The notes beneath the pieces are model-generated. The model ran no database searches and was not told the DNA's origin. It saw nothing but the letters and a program-made list of their open reading frames with translations. The translations under genes and the position numbers were made by a program. A stretch of DNA of 64,000 nt from Coffea arabica (Eukaryota > Streptophyta > Magnoliopsida > Gentianales > Rubiaceae): assembly GCF_036785885.1 (NCBI RefSeq), contig NC_092330.1:20184525-20248524 (forward strand), given 5' to 3'. Within the stretch, counting starts at the first letter, position 1. Each line of letters starts with the position of its first letter. Of the stretch, positions 48,914-61,473 are shown in pieces.

Positions 48914-49323
48914 CCCTTTTTTGTTTCGAAATCCAAATTTCCCCTTCGTTCTTTATGCTGTAGTAATTTAGCTCCGTCGGAACGATTGCTTGATATTTTG
49001 CTTCTCATCGAAGCATGAAGGCGGATCTGAAGGCGCGAGACAAGTCAGGAACGGTACGGCTGGATCGAAGCCCGGATCGTCGGTCAAAGTTGTCGGCGCA
49101 AATGTATAAGCGGAAGCGTGAAGGATCAATTTCAGGATAATTGAGAGTTGTGCGACGAGGGAAAAAAAAGGTGCAAAGCAACAAGAAAAAAATATAAAAG
49201 TAAATAAATAAAAGGATGAGAGGAAATTCATGAATTGACGCTTAGAATGAATTCGGGTCCAGAAAAGCCAAACTGCTTCACAGGACGTGGCAGTTTAAAA
49301 GAATAAAGCGAAAGGAACATGGC
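48914..49323. other. 5S intergenic spacer downstream of consensus gene, 410-bp form
   Basis: Has two bases found elsewhere only at 56770-57179: G at 48992 (CTTGATATT) and G at 49113 (GCGGAAGCG). Nothing gene-like is seen. Confidence 0.8.
48917..48922 (+). terminator. T6 Pol III terminator of consensus 5S gene
   Basis: Six Ts beginning 4 bp after the gene end. Confidence 0.8.
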
Positions 49324-49956
49324 GGGTGCGATCATACCAGCACTAATGCACCGGATCCCATCAGAACTCCGAAGTTAAGCGTGCTTGGGCGACAGTAGTA
49401 CTAGGATGGGTGACCCTAGGCCTGTCAACGGGTCGGGTCTAGACCCGGATCCGGATCGGATCGCTGAAATTTTTTCGGGTATGGGTAGGGATTTAATTCC
49501 GTTATCCGGATCCGGATCCGTTTTTTCAAACAAAAAAACGGGTCGGATACGGAATATAGTATTCCGACCCGTACTAGACCCGGATCCGGATATAAATGAT
49601 TTAATAATTTATAAAAAATATATATTATCAATATAATTTGATTAGGATGATGTATTTGAGTAAAATCAATTTGATTTATTTTCTTATTTGGTTTTTTCTT
49701 TGCATTAGTTAGAAATTAGTTTACAAATATATTTTTTTTTCTTTTTTGTTAGAAATTATAAATTTTGGCAAATTTGTTCGGGTAGACCCGACCCGGATCC
49801 GAGACTCGCCGGGTCCGGATCCGGAACACAGAATAAAAGACCCGTCGGGTAAACGGGTCGGATCCGGGTCCGGGTCCGGAATAATGAATTCCGGCCCGGA
49901 CCCGGCCCGTTGACACCCCTAGGTGACCCCCTGGGAAATCCTCGTGTTGCACCCCT
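49324..49956 (+). pseudogene. 5S rRNA gene split by hAT MITE, unit 41 (A type)
   Basis: C46 retained; G70C, G102A. Base -10 is G, unlike most A-type copies. Confidence 0.93.
49417..49921. mobile_element. hAT MITE, A haplotype with C123 and C158, unit 41
   Basis: T7, G26, G47 and T59, but C123 (AAACGG intact) and C158. The downstream T-run lacks the internal C seen in other A copies. May be nearer the ancestral A form. Confidence 0.9.
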
Positions 49957-50368
49957 CCCTTTTTTGTTTCGAAATCCAAATTTCCCCTTCGTTCTTTATG
50001 CTGTAGTAATTTAGCTCCGTCGGAACGATTGCTTTATATTTTGCTTCTCATCGAAGCATGAAGGCGGATCTGAAGGCGCGAGACAAGTCAGGAACGGTAC
50101 GGCTGGATCGAAACCCGGATCGTCGGTCAAAGTTGTCGGCGCAAATGTATAAGTGCAAGCGTGAAGGATCAATTTCAGAATAATTGAGAGTTGCGCGACG
50201 AGGGAAAAAAAAATGGTGCAAATCAACAAGAAAAAAATGTAAAAGTAAATAAATAAAAGGATGAGGGGAAATTCTTGAATTGACGCTTAAAATGAATTCG
50301 GGTCCAGAAAAGCCACACTGCTTCACAGGACGGGGCAGTTTAAAAGAATAAAGCGAAAGGAACATGGT

Positions 50369-50488
50369 GGGTGCGATCATACCAGCACTAATGCACCGGA
50401 TCCCATCAGAACTCCGAAGTTAAGCATGCTTGGGCGAGAGTAGTACTAGGATGGGTGACCCCCTGGGAAGTCCTCGTGTTGCACCCCT
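50369..50488 (+). rRNA. 5S rRNA gene, uninterrupted (T-1, A58 variant)
   Basis: Full length; G58A and T at -1; mosaic 410-bp spacer follows. Confidence 0.96.
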
Positions 50489-50898
50489 CCCTTTTTTGTT
50501 TCGAAATCCAAATTTCCCCTTCGTTCTTTATGCTGTAGTAATTTAGCTCCGTCGGAACGATTGCTTTATATTTTGCTTCTTATCGAAGCATGAAGGCGGA
50601 TCTGAAGGCGCGAGACAAGTCAGGAACGGTACGGCTGGATCGAAGCCCGGATCGTCGGTCAAAGTTGTCGGCGCAAATGTATAAGCGCAAGCGTGAAGGA
50701 TCAATTTCAGGATAATTGAGAGTTGTGCGACGAGGGAAAAAAAAGGTGCAAAGCAACAAGAAAAAAATATAAAAGTAAATAAATAAAAGGATGAGAAGAA
50801 ATTCATGAATTGACGCTTAGAATGAATTCGGGTCCAGAAAAGCCAAACTGCTTCACAGGACGTGGCAGTTTAAAAGAATAAAGCGAAAGGAACATGGC

Positions 50899-51531
50899 GG
50901 GTGCGATCATACCAGCACTAATGCACCGGATCCCATCAGAACTTCGAAGTTAAGCGTGCTTGGGCGACAGTAGTACTAGGATGGGTGACCCTAGGCCGGT
51001 CAACGGGTCGGGTCTACACCCGGATCCGGATCGGATCCTTGAAATTTTTGCTGGTATGGGTAAGGATTTAATTCCGTTATCCGGATCCGGATCCGTTTTT
51101 TCAAACAAAAAAACGGGTCGGATACGGAATATAGTATTCCGACCCGTACTAGACCCGGATCCGGATATAAATGATTTAATAATTTATAAAAAATATATAT
51201 TATCAATATAATTTGATTAGGATGATGTATTTGAGTAAAATCAATTTGATTTATTTTCTTATTTGGTTTTTTCTTTGCATTAGCTAGAAATTAGTTTACA
51301 AATATATCTTTTTCTCTTTTTTGTTAGAAATTATAAATTTTGGCAAATTTGTTCGGGTAGACCCGACCCGGATCCGAGACTCGCCGGGTCCGGATCCGGA
51401 ACACCGAATAAAAGACCCGTCGGGTAAACGGGTCGGATCCGGGTCCGGGTCCGGAATAAAGAATTCCGGCCCGGACCCGGCCCGTTGACACCCCTAGGTG
51501 ACCCCCTGGGAAATCCTCGTGTTGCACCCCT
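50899..51531 (+). pseudogene. 5S rRNA gene split by hAT MITE, unit 42 (L type)
   Basis: C46T, G70C, G102A. Confidence 0.93.
50992..51496. mobile_element. hAT MITE, L haplotype with A72, unit 42
   Basis: T48, T61, C158, A446, A469; A72 (GGGTAAGG) in place of A99. Confidence 0.9.
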
Positions 51532-51941
51532 CCCTTTTTTGTTTCGAAATCCAAATTTTCCCTTCGTTCTTTATGCTGTAGTAATTTAGCTCCGTCGGAA
51601 CGATTGCTTTATATTTTGCTTCTCATCGAAGCATGAAGGCGGATCTGAAGGCGCGAGACAAGTCAGGAACGGTACGGCTGAATCGAAGCCCGGATCGTCG
51701 GTCAATGTTGTCGGCGCAAATGCATAAGCGCAAGCGTGAAGGATCAATTTCAGGATAATTGAGAGTTGTGCGACGAGGGAAAAAAAAGGTGCAAAGCAAC
51801 AAGAAAAAAATATAAAAGTAAATAAATAAAAGGATGAGAGGAAATTCATGAATTGACGCTTAGAATGAATTCGGGTCCAGAAAAGCCAAACTGCTTCACA
51901 GGACGTGGCAGTTTAAAAGAATAAAGCGAAAGGAACATGGC

Positions 51942-52574
51942 GGGTGTGATCATACCAGCACTAATGCACCGGATCCCATCAGAACTTCGAAGTTAAGCGT
52001 GCTTGGGCGACAGTAGTACTAGGATGGGTGACCCTAGGCCGGTCAACGGGTCGGGTCTACACCCGGATCCGGATCGGATCCCTGAAATTTTTGCGGGTAT
52101 GGGTAGGGATTTAATTCCGTTATCCGGATCCGGATCCGTTTTTTCAAACAAAAAAACGGGTCGGATACGGAATATAGTATTCCGACCCGTATTAGACCCG
52201 GATCCGGATATAAATGATTTAATAATTTATAAAAAATATATATTATCAATATAATTTGATTAGGATGATGTATTTGAGTAAAATCAATTTGATTTATTTT
52301 CTTATTTGGTTTTTTCTTTGCATTAGCTAGAAATTTGTTTACAAATATATCTTTTTCTCTTTTTTGTTAGAAATTATAAATTTTGGCAAATTTGTTCGGG
52401 TAGACCCGACCCGGATCCGAGACTCGCCGGGTCCGGATCCGGAACACCGAATAAAAGACCCGTCGGGTAAACGGGTCGGCTCCGGGTCCGGGTCCGGAAT
52501 AATGAATTCCGGCCCGGACCCGGCCCGTTGACACCCCTAGGTGACCCCCTGGGAAATCCTCGTGTTGCACCCCT
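51942..52574 (+). pseudogene. 5S rRNA gene split by hAT MITE, unit 43 (P type)
   Basis: C6T, C46T, G70C, G102A. Confidence 0.93.
52035..52539. mobile_element. hAT MITE, P haplotype, unit 43
   Basis: C170, T302, G7. Confidence 0.9.
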
Positions 52575-52984
52575 CCCTTTTTTGTTTCGAAATCCAAATT
52601 TTCCCTTCGTTCTTTATGCTGTAGTAATTTAGCTCCGTCGGAACGATTGCTTTATATTTTGCTTCTCATCGAAGCATGAAGGCGGATCTGAAGGCGCGAG
52701 ACAAGTCAGGAACGGTACGGCTGGATCGAAGCCCGGATCGTCGGTCAAAGTTGTCGGCGCAAATGCATAAGCGCAAGCGTGAAGGATCAATTTCAGGATA
52801 ATTGAGAGTTGTGCGACGAGGGAAAAAAAAGGTGCAAAGCAACAAGAAAAAAATATAAAAGTAAATAAATAAAAGGATGAGAGGAAATTCATGAATTGAC
52901 GCTTAGAATGAATTCGGGTCCAGAAAAGCCAAACTGCTTCACAGGACGTGGCAGTTTAAAAGAATAAAGCGAAAGGAACATGGC

Positions 52985-53617
52985 GGGTGCGATCATACCA
53001 GCACTAATGCACCGGATCCCATCAGAACTTCGAAGTTAAGCGTGCTTGGGCGACAGTAGTACTAGGATGGGTGACCCTAGGCCGGTCAACGGGTCGGGTC
53101 TACACCCGGATCCGGATCGGATCCCTGAAATTTTTGCGGGTATGGGTAGGGATTTAATTCCGTTATCCGGATCCGGATCCGTTTTTTCAAACAAAAAAAC
53201 GGGTCGGATACGGAATATAGTATTCCGACCCGTATTAGACCCGGATTCGGATATAAATGATTTAATAATTTATAAAAAATATATATTATCAATATAATTT
53301 GATTAGGATGATGTATTTGAGTAAAATCAATTTGATTTATTTTCTTATTTGGTTTTTTCTTTGCATTAGCTAGAAATTAGTTTACAAATATATCTTTTTC
53401 TCTTTTTTGTTAGAAATTATAAATTTTGGCAAATTTGTTCGGGTAGACCCGACCCGGATCCGAGACTCGCCGGGTCCGGATCCGGAACACCGAATAAAAG
53501 ACCCGTCGGGTAAACGGGTCGGCTCCGGGTCCGGGTCCGGAATAATGAATTCCGGCCCGGACCCGGCCCGTTGACACCCCTAGGTGACCCCCTGGGAAAT
53601 CCTCGTGTTGCACCCCT
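52985..53617 (+). pseudogene. 5S rRNA gene split by hAT MITE, unit 44 (S type)
   Basis: C46T, G70C, G102A; opens copy 2 of the 7856-bp repeat. Confidence 0.93.
53078..53582. mobile_element. hAT MITE, S haplotype, unit 44
   Basis: T170. Confidence 0.9.
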
Positions 53618-54029
53618 CCCTTTTTTGTTTCGAAATCCAAATTTCCCCTTCGTTCTTTATGCTGTAGTAATTTAGCTCCGTCGGAACGATTGCTTTATAT
53701 TTTGCTTCTCATCGAAGCATGAAGGCGGATCTGAAGGCGCGAGACAAGTCAGGAACGGTACGGCTGGATCGAAACCCGGATCGTCGGTCAAAGTTGTCGG
53801 CGCAAATGTATAAGTGCAAGCGTGAAGGATCAATTTCAGAATAATTGAGAGTTGCGCGACGAGGGAAAAAAAAATGGTGCAAATCAACAAGAAAAAAATG
53901 TAAAAGTAAATAAATAAAAGGATGAGGGGAAATTCTTGAATTGACGCTTAAAATGAATTCGGGTCCAGAAAAGCCACACTGCTTCACAGGACGGGGCAGT
54001 TTAAAAGAATAAAGCGAAAGGAACATGGT

Positions 54030-54149
54030 GGGTGCGATCATACCAGCACTAATGCACCGGATCCCATCAGAACTCCGAAGTTAAGCATGCTTGGGCGAGA
54101 GTAGTACTAGGATGGGTGACCCCCTGGGAAGTCCTCGTGTTGCACCCCT
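54030..54149 (+). rRNA. 5S rRNA gene, uninterrupted (T-1, A58 variant)
   Basis: Full length; G58A and T at -1. Confidence 0.96.
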
Positions 54150-54561
54150 CCCTTTTTTGTTTCGAAATCCAAATTTCCCCTTCGTTCTTTATGCTGTAGT
54201 AATTTAGCTCCGTCGGAACGATTGCTTTATATTTTGCTTCTTATCGAAGCATGAAGGCGGATCTGAAGGCGCGAGACAAGTCAGGAACGGTACGGCTGGA
54301 TCGAAGCCCGGATCGTCGGTCAAAGTTGTCGGCGCAAATGTATAAGTGCAAGCGTGAAGGATCAATTTCAGAATAATTGAGAGTTGCGCGACGAGGGAAA
54401 AAAAAATGGTGCAAATCAACAAGAAAAAAATGTAAAAGTAAATAAATAAAAGGATGAGGGGAAATTCTTGAATTGACGCTTAAAATGAATTCGGGTCCAG
54501 AAAAGCCAAACTGCTTCACAGGACGTGGCAGTTTAAAAGAATAAAGCGAAAGAAACATGGC

Positions 54562-55194
54562 GGGTGCGATCATACCAGCACTAATGCACCGGATCCCATC
54601 AGAACTCCGAAGTTAAGCGTGCTTGGGCGACAGTAGTACTAGGATGGGTGACCCTAGGCCTGTCAACGGGTCGGGTCTAGACCCGGATCCGGATCGGATC
54701 GCTGAAATTTTTTCGGGTATGGGTAGGGATTTAATTCCGTTATCCGGATCCGGATCCGTTTTTTCAAACAAAAAAATGGGTCGGATACGGAATATAGTAT
54801 TCCGACCCGTATTAGACCCGGATCCGGATATAAATGATTTAATAATTTATAAAAAATATATATTATCAATATAATTTGATTAGGATGATGTATTTGAGTA
54901 AAATCAATTTGATTTATTTTCTTATTTGGTTTTTTCTTTGCATTAGTTAGAAATTAGTTTACAAATATATTTTTTTCTCTTTTTTGTTAGAAATTATAAA
55001 TTTTGGCAAATTTGTTCGGGTAGACCCGACCCGGATCCGAGACTCGCCGGGTCCGGATCCGGAACACAGAATAAAAGACCCGTCGGGTAAACGGGTCGGA
55101 TCCGGGTCCGGGTCCGGAATAATGAATTCCGGCCCGGACCCGGCCCGTTGACACCCCTAGGTGACCCCCTGGGAAATCCTCGTGTTGCACCCCT
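54562..55194 (+). pseudogene. 5S rRNA gene split by hAT MITE, unit 45 (A type)
   Basis: C46 retained; G70C, G102A. Confidence 0.93.
54655..55159. mobile_element. hAT MITE, A haplotype, unit 45
   Basis: T7, G26, G47, T59, T123; G483. Confidence 0.9.
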
Positions 55195-55604
55195 CCCTTT
55201 TTTGTTTCGAAATCCAAATTTCCCCTTCGTTCTTTATGCTGTAGTAATTTAGCTCCGTCGGAACGATTGCTTTATATTTTGCTTCTCATCGAAGCATGAA
55301 GGCGGATCTGAAGGCGCGAGACAAGTCAGGAACGGTACGGCTGGATCGAAGCCCGGATCGTCGGTCAAAGTTGTCGGCGCAAATGCATAAGCGCAAGCGT
55401 GAAGGATCAATTTCAGGATAATTGAGAGTTGTGCGACGAGGGAAAAAAAAGGTGCAAAGCAACAAGAAAAAAATATAAAAGTAAATAAATAAAAGGATGA
55501 GAGGAAATTCATGAATTGACGCTTAGAATGAATTCGGGTCCAGAAAAGCCAAACTGCTTCACAGGACGTGGCAGTTTAAAAGAATAAAGCGAAAGGAACA
55601 TGGC

Positions 55605-56237
55605 GGGTGCGATCATACCAGCACTAATGCACCGGATCCCATCAGAACTTCGAAGTTAAGCGTGCTTGGGCGACAGTAGTACTAGGATGGGTGACCCTAG
55701 GCCGGTCAACGGGTCGGGTCTACACCCGGATCCGGATCGGATCCCTGAAATTTTTGCGGGTATGGGTAGGGATTTAATTCCGTTATCCGGATCCGGATCC
55801 GTTTTTTCAAACAAAAAAACGGGTCGGATACGGAATATAGTATTCCGACCCGTATTAGACCCGGATTCGGATATAAATGATTTAATAATTTATAAAAAAT
55901 ATATATTATCAATATAATTTGATTAGGATGATGTATTTGAGTAAAATCAATTTGATTTATTTTCTTATTTGGTTTTTTCTTTGCATTAGCTAGAAATTAG
56001 TTTACAAATATATCTTTTTCTCTTTTTTGTTAGAAATTATAAATTTTGGCAAATTTGTTCGGGTAGACCCGACCCGGATCCGAGACTCGCCGGGTCCGGA
56101 TCCGGAACACCGAATAAAAGACCCGTCGGGTAAACGGGTCGGCTCCGGGTCCGGGTCCGGAATAATGAATTCCGGCCCGGACCCGGCCCGTTGACACCCC
56201 TAGGTGACCCCCTGGGAAATCCTCGTGTTGCACCCCT
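55605..56237 (+). pseudogene. 5S rRNA gene split by hAT MITE, unit 46 (S type)
   Basis: C46T, G70C, G102A; directly upstream of the second consensus gene. Confidence 0.93.
55698..56202. mobile_element. hAT MITE, S haplotype, unit 46
   Basis: T170. Confidence 0.9.
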
Positions 56238-56649
56238 CCCTTTTTTGTTTCGAAATCCAAATTTTCCCTTCGTTCTTTATGCTGTAGTAATTTAGCTCCG
56301 TCGGAACGATTGCTTTATATTTTGCTTCTCATCGAAGCATGAAGGCGGATCTGAAGGCGCGAGACAAGTCAGGAACGGTACGGCTGGATCGAAGCCCGGA
56401 TCGTCGGTCAAAGTTGTCGGCGCAAATGTATAAGCGCAAGCGTGAAGGATCAATTTCAGGATAATTGAGAGTTGCGCGACGAGGGAAAAAAAAATGGTGC
56501 AAATCAACAAGAAAAAAATGTAAAAGTAAATAAATAAAAGGATGAGGGGAAATTCTTGAATTGACGCTTAAAATGAATTCGGGTCCAGAAAAGCCACACT
56601 GCTTCACAGGACGGGGCAGTTTAAAAGAATAAAGCGAAAGGAACATGGC
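56238..56649. other. 5S intergenic spacer, mosaic, upstream of second consensus gene
   Basis: Same recombinant structure as 48382-48793. No gene is seen. Confidence 0.8.
56620..56626 (+). promoter_or_regulatory. TATA-like box of second consensus 5S gene
   Basis: TTTAAAA at -30 to -24, with C at -1. Confidence 0.78.
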
Positions 56650-56769
56650 GGGTGCGATCATACCAGCACTAATGCACCGGATCCCATCAGAACTCCGAAG
56701 TTAAGCGTGCTTGGGCGAGAGTAGTACTAGGATGGGTGACCCCCTGGGAAGTCCTCGTGTTGCACCCCT
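56650..56769 (+). rRNA. 5S rRNA gene, uninterrupted, full plant consensus
   Basis: Second of the two consensus copies, exactly 7856 bp from the first. It has C6, C46, G58, G70, G102 and C at -1. Box A is at 56699-56713, the intermediate element at 56716-56721 and box C at 56729-56739. It likely arose with its partner by duplication of the block. Confidence 0.97.
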
Positions 56770-56772
56770 CCC

Positions 56773-56778
56773 TTTTTT
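56773..56778 (+). terminator. T6 Pol III terminator of second consensus gene
   Basis: Six Ts beginning 4 bp after the gene end. Confidence 0.8.
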
Positions 56779-57179
56779 GTTTCGAAATCCAAATTTCCCC
56801 TTCGTTCTTTATGCTGTAGTAATTTAGCTCCGTCGGAACGATTGCTTGATATTTTGCTTCTCATCGAAGCATGAAGGCGGATCTGAAGGCGCGAGACAAG
56901 TCAGGAACGGTACGGCTGGATCGAAGCCCGGATCGTCGGTCAAAGTTGTCGGCGCAAATGTATAAGCGGAAGCGTGAAGGATCAATTTCAGGATAATTGA
57001 GAGTTGTGCGACGAGGGAAAAAAAAGGTGCAAAGCAACAAGAAAAAAATATAAAAGTAAATAAATAAAAGGATGAGAGGAAATTCATGAATTGACGCTTA
57101 GAATGAATTCGGGTCCAGAAAAGCCAAACTGCTTCACAGGACGTGGCAGTTTAAAAGAATAAAGCGAAAGGAACATGGC

Positions 57180-57812
57180 GGGTGCGATCATACCAGCACT
57201 AATGCACCGGATCCCATCAGAACTCCGAAGTTAAGCGTGCTTGGGCGACAGTAGTACTAGGATGGGTGACCCTAGGCCTGTCAACGGGTCGGGTCTAGAC
57301 CCGGATCCGGATCGGATCGCTGAAATTTTTTCGGGTATGGGTAGGGATTTAATTCCGTTATCCGGATCCGGATCCGTTTTTTCAAACAAAAAAACGGGTC
57401 GGATACGGAATATAGTATTCCGACCCGTACTAGACCCGGATCCGGATATAAATGATTTAATAATTTATAAAAAATATATATTATCAATATAATTTGATTA
57501 GGATGATGTATTTGAGTAAAATCAATTTGATTTATTTTCTTATTTGGTTTTTTCTTTGCATTAGTTAGAAATTAGTTTACAAATATATTTTTTTTTCTTT
57601 TTTGTTAGAAATTATAAATTTTGGCAAATTTGTTCGGGTAGACCCGACCCGGATCCGAGACTCGCCGGGTCCGGATCCGGAACACAGAATAAAAGACCCG
57701 TCGGGTAAACGGGTCGGATCCGGGTCCGGGTCCGGAATAATGAATTCCGGCCCGGACCCGGCCCGTTGACACCCCTAGGTGACCCCCTGGGAAATCCTCG
57801 TGTTGCACCCCT
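57180..57812 (+). pseudogene. 5S rRNA gene split by hAT MITE, unit 47 (A type)
   Basis: C46 retained; G70C, G102A; G at -10, as in unit 41. Confidence 0.93.
57273..57777. mobile_element. hAT MITE, A haplotype with C123 and C158, unit 47
   Basis: Same base set as the copy at 49417. Confidence 0.9.
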
Positions 57813-58224
57813 CCCTTTTTTGTTTCGAAATCCAAATTTCCCCTTCGTTCTTTATGCTGTAGTAATTTAGCTCCGTCGGAACGATTGCTTTATATTTTGC
57901 TTCTCATCGAAGCATGAAGGCGGATCTGAAGGCGCGAGACAAGTCAGGAACGGTACGGCTGGATCGAAACCCGGATCGTCGGTCAAAGTTGTCGGCGCAA
58001 ATGTATAAGTGCAAGCGTGAAGGATCAATTTCAGAATAATTGAGAGTTGCGCGACGAGGGAAAAAAAAATGGTGCAAATCAACAAGAAAAAAATGTAAAA
58101 GTAAATAAATAAAAGGATGAGGGGAAATTCTTGAATTGACGCTTAAAATGAATTCGGGTCCAGAAAAGCCACACTGCTTCACAGGACGGGGCAGTTTAAA
58201 AGAATAAAGCGAAAGGAACATGGT

Positions 58225-58344
58225 GGGTGCGATCATACCAGCACTAATGCACCGGATCCCATCAGAACTCCGAAGTTAAGCATGCTTGGGCGAGAGTAGT
58301 ACTAGGATGGGTGACCCCCTGGGAAGTCCTCGTGTTGCACCCCT
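58225..58344 (+). rRNA. 5S rRNA gene, uninterrupted (T-1, A58 variant)
   Basis: Full length; G58A and T at -1; mosaic 410-bp spacer follows. Confidence 0.96.
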
Positions 58345-58754
58345 CCCTTTTTTGTTTCGAAATCCAAATTTCCCCTTCGTTCTTTATGCTGTAGTAATTT
58401 AGCTCCGTCGGAACGATTGCTTTATATTTTGCTTCTTATCGAAGCATGAAGGCGGATCTGAAGGCGCGAGACAAGTCAGGAACGGTACGGCTGGATCGAA
58501 GCCCGGATCGTCGGTCAAAGTTGTCGGCGCAAATGTATAAGCGCAAGCGTGAAGGATCAATTTCAGGATAATTGAGAGTTGTGCGACGAGGGAAAAAAAA
58601 GGTGCAAAGCAACAAGAAAAAAATATAAAAGTAAATAAATAAAAGGATGAGAAGAAATTCATGAATTGACGCTTAGAATGAATTCGGGTCCAGAAAAGCC
58701 AAACTGCTTCACAGGACGTGGCAGTTTAAAAGAATAAAGCGAAAGGAACATGGC

Positions 58755-59387
58755 GGGTGCGATCATACCAGCACTAATGCACCGGATCCCATCAGAACTT
58801 CGAAGTTAAGCGTGCTTGGGCGACAGTAGTACTAGGATGGGTGACCCTAGGCCGGTCAACGGGTCGGGTCTACACCCGGATCCGGATCGGATCCTTGAAA
58901 TTTTTGCTGGTATGGGTAAGGATTTAATTCCGTTATCCGGATCCGGATCCGTTTTTTCAAACAAAAAAACGGGTCGGATACGGAATATAGTATTCCGACC
59001 CGTACTAGACCCGGATCCGGATATAAATGATTTAATAATTTATAAAAAATATATATTATCAATATAATTTGATTAGGATGATGTATTTGAGTAAAATCAA
59101 TTTGATTTATTTTCTTATTTGGTTTTTTCTTTGCATTAGCTAGAAATTAGTTTACAAATATATCTTTTTCTCTTTTTTGTTAGAAATTATAAATTTTGGC
59201 AAATTTGTTCGGGTAGACCCGACCCGGATCCGAGACTCGCCGGGTCCGGATCCGGAACACCGAATAAAAGACCCGTCGGGTAAACGGGTCGGATCCGGGT
59301 CCGGGTCCGGAATAAAGAATTCCGGCCCGGACCCGGCCCGTTGACACCCCTAGGTGACCCCCTGGGAAATCCTCGTGTTGCACCCCT
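58755..59387 (+). pseudogene. 5S rRNA gene split by hAT MITE, unit 48 (L type)
   Basis: C46T, G70C, G102A. Confidence 0.93.
58848..59352. mobile_element. hAT MITE, L haplotype with A72, unit 48
   Basis: T48, T61, A72, C158, A469. Confidence 0.9.
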
Positions 59388-59797
59388 CCCTTTTTTGTTT
59401 CGAAATCCAAATTTTCCCTTCGTTCTTTATGCTGTAGTAATTTAGCTCCGTCGGAACGATTGCTTTATATTTTGCTTCTCATCGAAGCATGAAGGCGGAT
59501 CTGAAGGCGCGAGACAAGTCAGGAACGGTACGGCTGAATCGAAGCCCGGATCGTCGGTCAATGTTGTCGGCGCAAATGCATAAGCGCAAGCGTGAAGGAT
59601 CAATTTCAGGATAATTGAGAGTTGTGCGACGAGGGAAAAAAAAGGTGCAAAGCAACAAGAAAAAAATATAAAAGTAAATAAATAAAAGGATGAGAGGAAA
59701 TTCATGAATTGACGCTTAGAATGAATTCGGGTCCAGAAAAGCCAAACTGCTTCACAGGACGTGGCAGTTTAAAAGAATAAAGCGAAAGGAACATGGC

Positions 59798-60430
59798 GGG
59801 TGTGATCATACCAGCACTAATGCACCGGATCCCATCAGAACTTCGAAGTTAAGCGTGCTTGGGCGACAGTAGTACTAGGATGGGTGACCCTAGGCCGGTC
59901 AACGGGTCGGGTCTACACCCGGATCCGGATCGGATCCCTGAAATTTTTGCGGGTATGGGTAGGGATTTAATTCCGTTATCCGGATCCGGATCCGTTTTTT
60001 CAAACAAAAAAACGGGTCGGATACGGAATATAGTATTCCGACCCGTATTAGACCCGGATCCGGATATAAATGATTTAATAATTTATAAAAAATATATATT
60101 ATCAATATAATTTGATTAGGATGATGTATTTGAGTAAAATCAATTTGATTTATTTTCTTATTTGGTTTTTTCTTTGCATTAGCTAGAAATTTGTTTACAA
60201 ATATATCTTTTTCTCTTTTTTGTTAGAAATTATAAATTTTGGCAAATTTGTTCGGGTAGACCCGACCCGGATCCGAGACTCGCCGGGTCCGGATCCGGAA
60301 CACCGAATAAAAGACCCGTCGGGTAAACGGGTCGGCTCCGGGTCCGGGTCCGGAATAATGAATTCCGGCCCGGACCCGGCCCGTTGACACCCCTAGGTGA
60401 CCCCCTGGGAAATCCTCGTGTTGCACCCCT
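59798..60430 (+). pseudogene. 5S rRNA gene split by hAT MITE, unit 49 (P type)
   Basis: C6T, C46T, G70C, G102A. Confidence 0.93.
59891..60395. mobile_element. hAT MITE, P haplotype, unit 49
   Basis: C170, T302, G7. Confidence 0.9.
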
Positions 60431-60840
60431 CCCTTTTTTGTTTCGAAATCCAAATTTTCCCTTCGTTCTTTATGCTGTAGTAATTTAGCTCCGTCGGAAC
60501 GATTGCTTTATATTTTGCTTCTCATCGAAGCATGAAGGCGGATCTGAAGGCGCGAGACAAGTCAGGAACGGTACGGCTGGATCGAAGCCCGGATCGTCGG
60601 TCAAAGTTGTCGGCGCAAATGCATAAGCGCAAGCGTGAAGGATCAATTTCAGGATAATTGAGAGTTGTGCGACGAGGGAAAAAAAAGGTGCAAAGCAACA
60701 AGAAAAAAATATAAAAGTAAATAAATAAAAGGATGAGAGGAAATTCATGAATTGACGCTTAGAATGAATTCGGGTCCAGAAAAGCCAAACTGCTTCACAG
60801 GACGTGGCAGTTTAAAAGAATAAAGCGAAAGGAACATGGC

Positions 60841-61473
60841 GGGTGCGATCATACCAGCACTAATGCACCGGATCCCATCAGAACTTCGAAGTTAAGCGTG
60901 CTTGGGCGACAGTAGTACTAGGATGGGTGACCCTAGGCCGGTCAACGGGTCGGGTCTACACCCGGATCCGGATCGGATCCCTGAAATTTTTGCGGGTATG
61001 GGTAGGGATTTAATTCCGTTATCCGGATCCGGATCCGTTTTTTCAAACAAAAAAACGGGTCGGATACGGAATATAGTATTCCGACCCGTATTAGACCCGG
61101 ATTCGGATATAAATGATTTAATAATTTATAAAAAATATATATTATCAATATAATTTGATTAGGATGATGTATTTGAGTAAAATCAATTTGATTTATTTTC
61201 TTATTTGGTTTTTTCTTTGCATTAGCTAGAAATTAGTTTACAAATATATCTTTTTCTCTTTTTTGTTAGAAATTATAAATTTTGGCAAATTTGTTCGGGT
61301 AGACCCGACCCGGATCCGAGACTCGCCGGGTCCGGATCCGGAACACCGAATAAAAGACCCGTCGGGTAAACGGGTCGGCTCCGGGTCCGGGTCCGGAATA
61401 ATGAATTCCGGCCCGGACCCGGCCCGTTGACACCCCTAGGTGACCCCCTGGGAAATCCTCGTGTTGCACCCCT
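60841..61473 (+). pseudogene. 5S rRNA gene split by hAT MITE, unit 50 (S type)
   Basis: C46T, G70C, G102A; opens copy 3 of the 7856-bp repeat. Confidence 0.93.
60934..61438. mobile_element. hAT MITE, S haplotype, unit 50
   Basis: T170. Confidence 0.9.

Larger units (their letters stand above)
45129..52984 (+). repeat. 7856-bp higher-order repeat, copy 1
   Basis: Order: S, empty, A, S, empty (consensus gene), A, empty, L, P. The same order and variant bases return exactly 7856 bp later. Confidence 0.9.
52985..60840 (+). repeat. 7856-bp higher-order repeat, copy 2
   Basis: Second copy of the preceding block. It includes the second of only two consensus 5S genes in the window. Confidence 0.9.
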
